64,000 bases of DNA from Streptomyces griseus (GTDB taxonomy: Bacteria > Actinomycetota > Actinomycetes > Streptomycetales > Streptomycetaceae), in NCBI RefSeq assembly GCF_900460065.1, contig NZ_UAVD01000006.1, forward strand, positions 1 to 64,000, in the 5' to 3' direction. Below are positions 34,839 to 42,696 of this stretch, in pieces. The notes under the pieces are model-generated. The model searched no databases. It saw only the letters and a program-made list of their open reading frames with translations, and was not told where the DNA came from. The translations under genes were made by a program, and so were the position numbers. Positions within the stretch are counted from its first letter, which is position 1, and each line of letters opens with the position of its first letter.

Positions 34839-35390
34839 GCCGATCGTCTGCCCCGACAGGTACAGACCAATTATGGGTGGATCGGGGCGGTGCCGATCCG
34901 GGCCTTACTCGGCCCGGCGACCGCCCCGCGCACCGTGCCCACGAGGAGGGGAGAGGCCGCCGCCACTCCGGAGCGCCGCACTCCCCGCGGAGGGAACCGG
35001 CGCCTTTCGGCCAGGCGCGGTGATGACGCGCGGCGGCTGGAGCAGGGATGAGAGGGGCGGGGTGATACGCCCGGTGACAGGGCAGCGGCCGAAGCGGCTG
35101 ATCCACCCAGCGTGCCTGGGGAACAGACTGGCCCGCGGTGTCATTGGGGCAGGTGCGGACAGCACCGGAACGGCTGGCCGAACGCTCAGCGGAGCACCGT
35201 ACTTCTGGAACAGTGAGCACCGGTGTTCGAGCCCCCGGGGCGCCGTCGGAGAGCCCTCACCGCCCGTCCTCGCAGAGCCGCCGAGGGCCGTACCAGGGCG
35301 CTCCCCGCCCCACGACGCATCTCGGACGTTCGGGACCACAGCACCGGATCGCGCAGGCAGTACCCCCCTCACCGCACAGGAGGCACGCCC
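34839..35390. other. 552-base intergenic region
   Basis: No gene is supported here. It contains the divergent promoter of the small genes at its left end and the leader of the secreted repeat protein at its right end, where CAGGAGG lies just before the start. I saw no riboswitch or strong hairpin. Confidence 0.5.
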
Positions 35391-36500
35391 ATGCACGTCC
35401 GCACCTCAGCCCCGTCGAGAAGACCCGGCCAAGCCGTCCTGCTCGTACTCGGTCTGTTGGCCGCCCTGCTGGCCGCGGCCGTACCCGTGGCCGGCCCCGC
35501 CCACGCCGCCGTACCGGACCGCTGGGGCTTCTCGTATCTGGACAACGCGACCCCGCCGCCCGGTTACGTCCCCGACCCGTCACGGCAGTACGGCAGTTGG
35601 GCCTCCCCGTCCACCAACCCCGTCAAGGTCGACCAGATCGGCCTCGGCTCCTATGTCGTGCACTTCCCCCTGATCGGCGGACCGGGTGGCATCGCCCACG
35701 CCACCGCCGTGAGCAGCTCGGCCCGCTGGTGCCAGATCGCCGACTGGAAGCCCGTGGGCTCAGGCCAGGACGTCTACGTCACCTGCTACCTCCCCAGCGG
35801 CGCGCCGGCCAACTCCACCTTCACTGTCCTGTACACCAGCAGCAGCGGTCTCCCGACCACGCCCACCGGTTCCTACGGCTACGTGAACGCGGACAGCAGC
35901 GGTGCGATTCTCGCGCAGTACAACTCGACAGGTGCCGCCAACGCGGTGAGCAAGGGCTCCACCGGTCTCTGGAAGGCGTGGCTCCCCGGCCTCGGACAGG
36001 CCACCCACGCGGGGAACCTCCAGGCCACGGCAGTGGACCCGAAACAGGGCGCGCGGTGCAAGGTGTCCGACTGGGCGCCGGGCACGGCCGGGCAGACGGT
36101 CGTGGTCGCCTGCTACAACGCCTCCGACGTTCCGTACGACACCGAGTGGACCCTGAGCTACTCCTACCAGCGAGCGGTGCACGGACCGGCCTTTCCGCCG
36201 AGGTCCTTCGGCTACCTCTGGTACAACGGATCGCTGCCCGCCCTGACCAACTACAACTCCAGCGGAGCCACCAACACCCTCGGCGGCTCGGGAGCGCCCT
36301 TCGTCGTGAGCCTGCCGTCGATCGCCGTTCCGTCGGACACCGCTCAGGTCACCGCCTACGGGAAAAGCCCCGAATACTGCGGCCTGCACACGCCGTGGGA
36401 CAGGGCCGGCGGCACGGTCCGGCTCTACGTGGCCTGTTTCGGCCCGGGTGGCGCCCCGGTGAAGACCCCGTTCTTCGCCGCCTACACCTCGGCACGCTGA
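35391..36500 (+). CDS. Secreted protein with three ~105-residue repeats
   Basis: A 369-residue exported protein. It has a classical signal peptide (RRPGQAVLLVLGLLAALLAA, then A-H-A cleavage near residue 39). The mature part is three tandem copies of one beta-rich unit: each has an FGYL/YVNADS start, a LPxI/LPGLG motif, an A-x-V-T-A or ATAV segment, a lone Cys-x(4-7)-W and a V-x-V-x-C-x-N/F segment. The paired cysteines in each unit (CQIADW...CYLP, CKVSDW...CYNA, YCGLH...CFGP) probably form disulfides. ATG 35391 has AGGAGG at ideal spacing. Function unknown. Confidence 0.8.
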   Translation: MHVRTSAPSRRPGQAVLLVLGLLAALLAAAVPVAGPAHAAVPDRWGFSYLDNATPPPGYVPDPSRQYGSWASPSTNPVKVDQIGLGSYVVHFPLIGGPGGIAHATAVSSSARWCQIADWKPVGSGQDVYVTCYLPSGAPANSTFTVLYTSSSGLPTTPTGSYGYVNADSSGAILAQYNSTGAANAVSKGSTGLWKAWLPGLGQATHAGNLQATAVDPKQGARCKVSDWAPGTAGQTVVVACYNASDVPYDTEWTLSYSYQRAVHGPAFPPRSFGYLWYNGSLPALTNYNSSGATNTLGGSGAPFVVSLPSIAVPSDTAQVTAYGKSPEYCGLHTPWDRAGGTVRLYVACFGPGGAPVKTPFFAAYTSAR

Positions 36501-36671
36501 CCCGAGGCGAACCGCTGCACCGCAGCACGCTGACCTGAGACCAACCGCGCACCTCGACAACCGATCGCCGACCGGCACGGAACCCCGCCGGCCGTCACGA
36601 TCACCGGTGCCGACCGGCACGACGTCCCCCAGCTCCTGCCGCCGCTCGACGCGGTCCCACCCGTTCGGGGA

Positions 36672-36699
36672 GCCGGGGGACACTCCCTGGCCCCCCGGC
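36672..36699. terminator. Hairpin in the gap between the repeat protein and the DUF6624 gene
   Basis: GCCGGGGG at 36672-36679 pairs with CCCCCGGC at 36692-36699 around a 12-base loop. The 330-base gap between these convergent genes also contains a direct repeat (GCCGACCGGCACG twice). It is a probable shared terminator; no gene is supported in the gap. Confidence 0.5.
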
Positions 36700-36834
36700 A
36701 TCCCTACGCGGACCGGGGGGCTACGGCCCGGACGGGCGCGCCTCCGGAGGCCGAGGACGTTGCAACCGTCGGCTGGGAAGTCCACATCGCCCCCGGTGCC
36801 GTTGCCGCTGACGAACCGCCGTCCGCGAGGGGCG

Positions 36835-37341
36835 TCACGCCACGGAGAACTGGGCCACGTACGCGTCGAAGGGCTCGATGCCGACGTCCGCACGGAGTTC
36901 GTCCACGCGCTCGGGATCTTCGCAGGGCCACGGGACCGGCGCCCCGTCCTTCACTCCGGCGATCTGAGTTCCGTAGATCTGCTTGCCTCCCTCGTTGACC
37001 AGGGTGCGGTCGTGCAGGAAGGCGAGCTCGCGCGGGCCGGCCGAGCCTTCCGACACGGCCTGCCGCATCAGCTGAAGGGCGCGCCGCTGGACGTCGAGCT
37101 GCCGGTCGGCGTGCTGGGCGACGAGCCATGCCGCGCGTGCGGCCTCCTCGCCGACCAGGTCCGCCGTCGGCCAGCCGTACTCCTCCATGATCTCGTTGAG
37201 CCGGTCACCGTGCCGGGCGGTCAGCCGCCGCCAGGCCAGTTGCTCGGCGGGGTCGTCGCTGTTCGCGTGGACCGCCGACCGGTGATCGGCCGCAGCCATG
37301 TCCGTGAGTTCCGCCGTCAGTGCGGCAACGTCGTTCGCCAC
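36835..37341 (-). CDS. DUF6624 domain-containing protein
   Basis: A 168-residue soluble protein. It reads W-R-x-L then NEIMEEYGWPTADLVGEEAARAAWLVAQHAD, LQLMRQAV, ELAFLHDRTLVNEGGKQIYGTQ. This Trp/His/Glu-rich pattern is the DUF6624 domain, as I remember it, whose function is unknown. GTG 37341 is preceded by GGGAG, and the longer open frame upstream to 37440 is not needed. It converges with the secreted repeat protein. Confidence 0.75.
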   Translation of the reverse strand: MANDVAALTAELTDMAAADHRSAVHANSDDPAEQLAWRRLTARHGDRLNEIMEEYGWPTADLVGEEAARAAWLVAQHADRQLDVQRRALQLMRQAVSEGSAGPRELAFLHDRTLVNEGGKQIYGTQIAGVKDGAPVPWPCEDPERVDELRADVGIEPFDAYVAQFSVA

Positions 37342-37604
37342 TCTCAACTCCCTTGTCAGGTCGGTACTTGGTGACCGTCCCGCCAAGCCTAGGGGCGCAA
37401 ATGGGGTATTAAGATCATTCTGGAGAACGGTGACAGGCACCCCGTCGCACCGGGATAATGGATCTACCCCCGAAACCGGAGCCGGCCACGGCCACGGCCA
37501 CGCCCCCTGGTGTGAGAGTCATGCGAGCGCCGCACCACCCGGACCGAAGCGGCCCAGGTCCTGTCGTCACACTGCCGTCGTCAGCCCTTGTCGGCGTCGG
37601 AAGG

Positions 37605-37636
37605 AGCCCCGAGCCGCTGGGGGGCGACTCGGGGCT
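37605..37636 (-). terminator. Hairpin terminator after the fasciclin gene
   Basis: AGCCCCGAG at 37605-37613 pairs with CTCGGGGCT at 37628-37636, beginning 20 bases after the fasciclin stop (minus strand). It is the likely end of that transcript. Confidence 0.6.
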
Positions 37637-37655
37637 CGGCGTAGACCGCTGCTGG

Positions 37656-38306
37656 TCAGGCCTTGGGCATGAGGACGGTGTCGACGATGTGGACGGTGGC
37701 GTTGGCGGTGGGGACGTTGCCGCAGACGACCTTCGAGGTGTCGTTGACGGTGTAGTTCTCGCCGGAGCCCTGGGTGGTGAGGGGGGACTTCTGGAGGGTG
37801 TCGTAGGTGCCGCTCTCCAGCTGCGTGGGGGAGAGCTTCTCGCCGACGACGTGGTAGGTGAGGATGCTGGTGAGCATCTCCTTGTCGGCCAGGACCTTGT
37901 CGAGGTCGGCCTTGGGGATCTTGGCGAAGGCGTCGTTGGTCGGCGCGAACACCGTGATGTTCTGGGCGTTGTTGAGGGTGTCGACGAGGCCGGCCTTCTT
38001 CACCGCGGTGACCAGGGTGGACAGGTCCGGGTTGTTGGAGGCCGCGGTGGCGACCGGGTCCTGGGCCATGCCGTCGAAGGAGCCCGCACCGTCCTTCGGG
38101 ACGGAGGCACAGGCCGGCCCGAACGGGCCGTCCGCAGGAACGGCGCCCTCGGCCGGTGCGCTCGACTTCTCCTCCGCGGGGGCGGAGCTCGCGGCCTTGT
38201 CGGCGGTGTCGGACGAACCGCCGCCCCCACAGGCGCTCAGGGCGAGGGGGAGGACGGTCGCCGCGGTGAGGGCGAGGGCGGCGCGGCGGTAACGGAAGGC
38301 GGTCAC
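37656..38306 (-). CDS. Fasciclin-domain lipoprotein
   Basis: A 216-residue lipoprotein with a lipobox LSAC at about residues 23-26 followed by a Ser/Ala/Glu-rich linker. The C-terminal 130 residues are a FAS1 domain (LNNAQNITVFAPTNDAFAKIP, ILTYHVVGEKLS, VHIVDTVLMP). FAS1 proteins of actinobacteria are surface-anchored and thought to mediate adhesion. ATG 38306 gives the full signal. It stands alone with a terminator directly downstream. Confidence 0.9.
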   Translation of the reverse strand: MTAFRYRRAALALTAATVLPLALSACGGGGSSDTADKAASSAPAEEKSSAPAEGAVPADGPFGPACASVPKDGAGSFDGMAQDPVATAASNNPDLSTLVTAVKKAGLVDTLNNAQNITVFAPTNDAFAKIPKADLDKVLADKEMLTSILTYHVVGEKLSPTQLESGTYDTLQKSPLTTQGSGENYTVNDTSKVVCGNVPTANATVHIVDTVLMPKA

Positions 38307-39113
38307 GACATTATCTCCTGGCGTGTCTGGTTGATGACTCTGCGTGTTCGCCGAGGGGTGTGGTCCGGCGACTGGTGGCGATGCTCCGCAGTGCTGATGT
38401 CGGGTCAGGTGTCGCCCCGTGGCAGGGGGTGACTCGGGATCAGAGCGCTCGTCCGTGGAGCAGGTCGAGGGCCACGTTCGCTGTGGGGCGGATCGGGCGT
38501 GCCGCTCTGATCGTCATGTCTGCTATCCGGAGCCGCCGCGCGACCGGATTGGTCGGCGGGGAAGAAAGTTCATCCGGTCATGCCCCGGCGCCTGGTGCTC
38601 CGCCCGGGGATGGGGCCGACCGGGTGGTGTGCCGGTCCCGACCAATCCGGCGTCCCGGCGGCGGCGAATACCCGATGTGAGCGGCTGTCAGGAGGAGGCA
38701 CCGCGCACGGCGAGGTTCCCCGGCGGCTGCGGGGCGCCTCGCCTCCCTCCCCGCGGTGGAAGGCTCGTGGGGAGGGGCTGTTGTGGGGCGCCACTCTCCT
38801 GGGCGCCCCACAACAGACGGACCGGTCCCTCGACGCTGCTGTCGGTGCGATGCGGCTGTCCCACGGCGTGGTCGCCGTGGCGTCTGCCGGAGGGCCGGCG
38901 CGTCGTCTCCCTCGAACACGCCGGGTCGCGGCCTCGGGCAGTGTCCCGGAGGAGCGGCTCCCCGGAAAGCGTTGCGGGACGAAGCGGTCGGGGAAAGCGG
39001 CCGGAGCCCCCCATCGCTCCGGCTGCGGGAGGGTGCCCATGCTGGTTGACTGGAGGAGGCCGGCCGTTGCACCGGGGGCCCGGGTCGGCCCGTCTCGACT
39101 CCGGTGGTGGACG
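38307..39113. other. Roughly 800-base intergenic region with a large hairpin
   Basis: No gene is supported. At 38778-38792 a 15-base arm (CTGTTGTGGGGCGCC) pairs perfectly with 38802-38816 around a 9-base loop, with no T-run after it. The region otherwise looks like leader and promoter DNA for the divergent fasciclin and response-regulator genes. An untranslated structured RNA is possible. Confidence 0.5.
38778..38816. repeat. 15-bp perfect inverted repeat (hairpin)
   Basis: Arms 38778-38792 and 38802-38816 are perfect reverse complements with a 9-base loop. Too strong and too far from any stop to be a simple terminator. It may be part of a noncoding RNA or an attachment-like site. Confidence 0.5.
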
Positions 39114-39830
39114 GTGCCCAAGCTGCTGATCGTGGAGGACGACGCCGCGACCGTCGTGGCGCTGCGAGGACTGCTCGTGAGCGCGGGGTACGAGGTGGCG
39201 AGCGCCGCTGACGGCCGTGAGGGCCTGCGCCTGCTGTTCTCCGAGCGGCCCGACCTGATGGTCCTGGACTTGATGATGCCCGGTCTGGACGGCTGGCGGG
39301 TGATGGCCAGGGCCCGTGACATGAGCGATCTGCCGGTTCTGGTGGTTTCGGCCCTGGACGCGGTCGGGTACCGGGTGAGGGCGTTGCGCGGGGGAGCCGA
39401 CGACTTTGTGGTGAAGCCGTTCCACGGCGAGGAGCTGGTGGCGCGCGTCGAGGCGCTGCTGCGTCGTGCCGGGCACCGGCAGTGGGCCGGCGAGAGGGTG
39501 GGCGAGCACCTGCGGCTCGTTCCCGAGCGGAGGGCCGTGGTCTGGTACGGCGGTGAGGTGCGGCTCAGCGACATCGAGTACCGGCTGCTCCAGCTCCTCG
39601 TGCGCAACCGGGGCCGGGTCGTCACGACGAAACAGCTGCTGACACGGGTGTGGGGCGACGAGAGCGCCGTGGACGGCGAGCGGGTCAAGTTCGGAGTGCT
39701 CCGTCTGCGCCGGAAGCTGCGCGGGGCCGCCGGCCCGGGAGGGCGGGACCCGGTCGAGGCGGTGCGGGGGCTGGGATACCGCTTCATTTCCGCGGAAGAG
39801 GCCGATTCCGACAGGGAGAAGGGCCCCTGA
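39114..39830 (+). CDS. OmpR/PhoB-type response regulator (orphan)
   Basis: A 238-residue two-domain response regulator. The receiver domain has LLIVEDD acid residues, the phospho-accepting Asp52 in MVLDLMMPG, the Ser/Thr in VLVVSALD and the Lys in DDFVVKPF. The C-terminal domain is the OmpR winged helix (IEYRLLQLLVRNRGRVVTTKQLLTRVWG). No histidine kinase gene lies next to it. GTG 39114 is the likely start. It ends 115 bases before a polysaccharide gene pair whose promoter contains an 11-bp direct repeat typical of OmpR-type binding sites. Confidence 0.88.
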   Translation: MPKLLIVEDDAATVVALRGLLVSAGYEVASAADGREGLRLLFSERPDLMVLDLMMPGLDGWRVMARARDMSDLPVLVVSALDAVGYRVRALRGGADDFVVKPFHGEELVARVEALLRRAGHRQWAGERVGEHLRLVPERRAVVWYGGEVRLSDIEYRLLQLLVRNRGRVVTTKQLLTRVWGDESAVDGERVKFGVLRLRRKLRGAAGPGGRDPVEAVRGLGYRFISAEEADSDREKGP

Positions 39831-39847
39831 TCTCCGGGACGAAATAC

Positions 39848-39863
39848 CGGGACCAAGGTCCCG
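39848..39863. promoter_or_regulatory. CGGGACC-aa-GGTCCCG inverted repeat before the epimerase gene
   Basis: CGGGACC at 39848-39854 and GGTCCCG at 39857-39863 flank two bases. It may act as a terminator for the response regulator or an operator for the gene pair downstream. Confidence 0.4.
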
Positions 39864-39882
39864 AATCAGTTGGAAACGGATT

Positions 39883-39901
39883 GAGCAACCTTCGAGCAAC
39901 C
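39883..39901 (+). promoter_or_regulatory. 11-bp-spaced direct repeat GAGCAACC, candidate response-regulator box
   Basis: GAGCAACC occurs at 39883-39890 and again at 39894-39901, 11 bp start to start, one helical turn. OmpR-family response regulators bind such same-face direct repeats. The box is 45 bases before the epimerase start and 53 bases after the response-regulator gene. Confidence 0.5.
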
Positions 39902-39945
39902 CCAGCGCACCGGTTGCGGCAACCGTGTCCAGCAAAGCTCGGGTC

Positions 39946-41094
39946 ATGACTTCCTCCACAGATCGTACGGTCGCCGTCGTCCTCGGTACCCGTCCCGAGC
40001 TGGTCAAGCTCGCCGAGCTCATCCGCCTGCTCGGCCCCGCCGCCCGGGTCGTGCACACCGGACAGCACTACGACGACGCGTTGTCCGGCGCCTTCCTCGA
40101 CGAGCTGCGTCTCCCCGAACCGGAGTATCTGACCGGTGTGGGCGGGCAGCCCCGAGCCGTGCAGGTCGCGGCGGCTCTGGCCGCGCTCGACGAGCGATTC
40201 GCCGCCGAGCCGCCGCTCGCGGTCGTCGTCCAGGGCGACACCAACGCGGCCCTCTCCGGCGCCCTCGTGGCCAACGCCCGGTCGATCCCGCTGATCCACG
40301 TCGAGGCGGGGCTGCGCAGCCACGACCGTGCGATGCCCGAGGAGCACAACCGGGTGGTCATCGACCGGCTGGCCGACGTCCTGTGCGCGGCGACCCCGCA
40401 GAACCGGGCGCTGCTGCTGGCCGAAGGCGTCAGCGACGAGCGGATCGCGGTGACCGGAAACACCGTCGTGGAGGCGGTCCGCGACAACCTCCCGCCGCGG
40501 CGGGAACGCGCGCGACTGCTCGGCGGCCTCGGTCTGGAAGCGGACGGCTACGTGCTGGCGACCGTGCACCGCCCGGAGAACACCGACGACCCGGCCGCGC
40601 TGAGCGCGGTGCTGGGCGAGCTGGGCGCGATCAGCCGAACGCTGCGCGTTGTCCTCCCGCTGCACCCGCGCACCGCGGCCCGGATCGAGGCCGCGGGCCT
40701 GCGGTCGCTCCTCGACGGGATGACGGTGATCGACCCGACCGCGTACGGCACGTTCCTCGCGCTCGCCCGGCACGCCGCGCTCCTGGTCTCCGACTCCGGG
40801 GGAGTGCAGGAGGAGACGACCGTACTGGGCCGCCCCCTCGTGGTGGTCCGCCGGTCCACCGAACGGCCCGAGGCATTCGCCGACTTCGCCGAACTGGTCG
40901 CACCCGGCCCCGGTATCGGCGAGGCGGCGCGCCGCCGCCTCGCCGAGGGACCGCGGGGACTGCGCCGCCTGGCATCCCTCCCCAGCCCGTACGGCGACGG
41001 CACGGCCTCCCGCCGCATAGCGGAGCTGATCACCCGGGTGATCCCGTCCGACACGCCGCGTACCGCCGTTCCCGGTCCGCTGGTCGCCGCCTGA
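39946..41094 (+). CDS. wecB: UDP-N-acetylglucosamine 2-epimerase (non-hydrolysing)
   Basis: A 382-residue enzyme that interconverts UDP-GlcNAc and UDP-ManNAc. VLGTRPELVKLAELI is the start, QGDTNAALSGAL holds the substrate-contact Asp, IHVEAGLRSHDRAMPEEHNR carries the conserved Glu/His catalytic cluster, and SDSGGVQEETTVLG the UDP-binding Ser/Glu. It shows the usual length. It is directly followed by a processive GT2 synthase, so it likely makes the activated ManNAc (or GlcNAc pool) for that polymer. ATG 39946 is chosen. Confidence 0.9.
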   Translation: MTSSTDRTVAVVLGTRPELVKLAELIRLLGPAARVVHTGQHYDDALSGAFLDELRLPEPEYLTGVGGQPRAVQVAAALAALDERFAAEPPLAVVVQGDTNAALSGALVANARSIPLIHVEAGLRSHDRAMPEEHNRVVIDRLADVLCAATPQNRALLLAEGVSDERIAVTGNTVVEAVRDNLPPRRERARLLGGLGLEADGYVLATVHRPENTDDPAALSAVLGELGAISRTLRVVLPLHPRTAARIEAAGLRSLLDGMTVIDPTAYGTFLALARHAALLVSDSGGVQEETTVLGRPLVVVRRSTERPEAFADFAELVAPGPGIGEAARRRLAEGPRGLRRLASLPSPYGDGTASRRIAELITRVIPSDTPRTAVPGPLVAA

Positions 41095-41188
41095 CCGCCG
41101 AAGAATCCGTCCCGGCGCCCGCGCGCTCGGCGCCGCCCGGGACCGAACAGAAGCCGTCCCCCCACTTCGACACCCCTTGGAGGTTCGC

Positions 41189-42529
41189 GTGATCCCGGAG
41201 TTCTTCCTCTATCTCTTCCCCTTCCTCCTCCTCGGCGGTTTCCTGCTCTACTGGGCCGGCTCCCGGCACGCCTACGCCCGTCGCCGTCCCACGGAGCCGG
41301 GCGATCCCGCCCACCACGACTGGCACTTCTTCGTTCCGTGCCGGGATGAGGAAACCGTGATCGCGACCACGGTCACCCGTCTGCGGACCGACTTCCCCGC
41401 CGCCCACGTCTGGGTCATCGACGACGCCAGCGACGACCGCACGGGACCGATCGTGTCCGCACTCGCGGCTGAGGACACCTACGTGCGGCTCGTTTCCCGC
41501 CGCCGCCCCGACGCCCGTATCGGGAAGGGCGCGGCGCTCAACGCCGCGTACGAGGCGATGAACGCCCACCTCGGCGAGGCGGACCGCTCCCGGGTCGTCG
41601 TGTGCGTGGTCGACGCCGACGGACGGCTGTCTCCCGACGCCCCGGCGCACGTCAGCGGCCCGGACGGTTTCGCCGACCCGGAGACGGGCGGCGTGCAGAT
41701 CGGTGTGAGGATGCGGAACGTGGACGACGCACGCCCGCTGCCCGAGCGCGGCCGGATCGCCAACGCCTACGCGCGGCTGCTGATCCGGATGCAGGACGCG
41801 GAGTTCGCCGCCTCCAACACCGCGATGCAGCTCCTGCGCCGCCGCACCGGTTCGGTGGGCCTGGGCGGCAACGGACAGTTCACCCGGCTCACCGCACTCG
41901 ACAGGATCGCCGCCGCGGAACGCCGCCCCTGGAAACAGGACGCCCTTCTGGAGGACTACGAACTCGGTATGCAGATGCGCCTGGCCGGCTACCGCGTCAC
42001 CCACGTTCCCGACGCCTGGGTGACCCAGGAGGCCCTGCCCCGCACCCGCCGGTTCCTGACCCAGCGCACCCGCTGGGCCCAGGGCAACATCCAGTGCGTA
42101 CGGTACGCGGGCCGGATCATCGGCTCACGCCACTACCGCGCCCGCGGAGTGCTGGAATCGCTCTACACGTTCTTCCAGCCGATCGCACACCTCACGGTCC
42201 TCGCCCTGACCGCCGTCCTGGTGTTCATCCTCCTCACCGGTGTCACGGGCGCCGTGCTGTTCGCCGCCTGGCCCCTGGCGCTGGCGCTCGGGATCCTGTC
42301 CGTCGTGCCCTTCGTCCTGTGGGGCCCGGTCTACCGGAAGGAGTTCGCCCCCGACCGCTCGCGCCTCACGGGAGTGCTGTGGGGGATCACCCTGTGGCTG
42401 TACGCCTACCACCTCTTCATCGTCTCCGCGCGCGGTTCCGTACGCCTCCTGCGCGGGAAGACCGGCTGGGCCAAGACCCGCCGCAACGCCGAGACGGCCG
42501 CCACCGGTCCCACCGCGACCGAGGCCTGA
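41189..42529 (+). CDS. Processive family-2 glycosyltransferase (polysaccharide synthase)
   Basis: A 446-residue membrane glycosyltransferase. An N-terminal helix is followed by the GT2 catalytic domain: VIDDASDD and VVDADGRL (metal and nucleotide-sugar aspartates), LLEDYELGMQM (catalytic Asp/Glu region) and QRTRWAQGN (the Q-x-x-R-W acceptor motif of processive synthases). Several C-terminal helices form the export channel. The GTG at 41189 has GGAGG five bases upstream. Coming straight after the UDP-GlcNAc 2-epimerase, it probably builds a ManNAc- or GlcNAc-containing surface polymer. Confidence 0.9.
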   Translation: MIPEFFLYLFPFLLLGGFLLYWAGSRHAYARRRPTEPGDPAHHDWHFFVPCRDEETVIATTVTRLRTDFPAAHVWVIDDASDDRTGPIVSALAAEDTYVRLVSRRRPDARIGKGAALNAAYEAMNAHLGEADRSRVVVCVVDADGRLSPDAPAHVSGPDGFADPETGGVQIGVRMRNVDDARPLPERGRIANAYARLLIRMQDAEFAASNTAMQLLRRRTGSVGLGGNGQFTRLTALDRIAAAERRPWKQDALLEDYELGMQMRLAGYRVTHVPDAWVTQEALPRTRRFLTQRTRWAQGNIQCVRYAGRIIGSRHYRARGVLESLYTFFQPIAHLTVLALTAVLVFILLTGVTGAVLFAAWPLALALGILSVVPFVLWGPVYRKEFAPDRSRLTGVLWGITLWLYAYHLFIVSARGSVRLLRGKTGWAKTRRNAETAATGPTATEA

Positions 42530-42563
42530 CCCTCCGCCCCCACACCCCGAAAGAGGACCAGCC

Positions 42564-42641
42564 GTGACACAGCCCGTCACGCCCGTCTCGCGGTACGCCG
42601 ACGGCGCGTGCGTGGGCGTCCTGCTCGGGGTCACTCCGTGA
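42564..42641 (+). CDS. 25-residue ORF, possible remnant of a third polysaccharide gene
   Basis: A GTG with a purine-rich site (AAAGAGGA) follows the synthase by 34 bases and opens a 25-residue frame (starts VTQPVTPVSRYADG) that ends abruptly. The spacing and ribosome site look like the start of a further operon gene that has been lost, or a genuine small protein. Weak evidence. Confidence 0.35.
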   Translation: MTQPVTPVSRYADGACVGVLLGVTP

Positions 42642-42696
42642 AGAGACCGAAGACGTCGGCCCGGGGCGCTCGGGGGCCCCGTCCGCACTCCGGTGT

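Noticed and set aside
38419..39129. 236-residue plus-strand ORF in the response-regulator leader
   Set aside because: No ribosome site or domain; overlaps the 15-bp hairpin and has unusual Cys/Arg composition.
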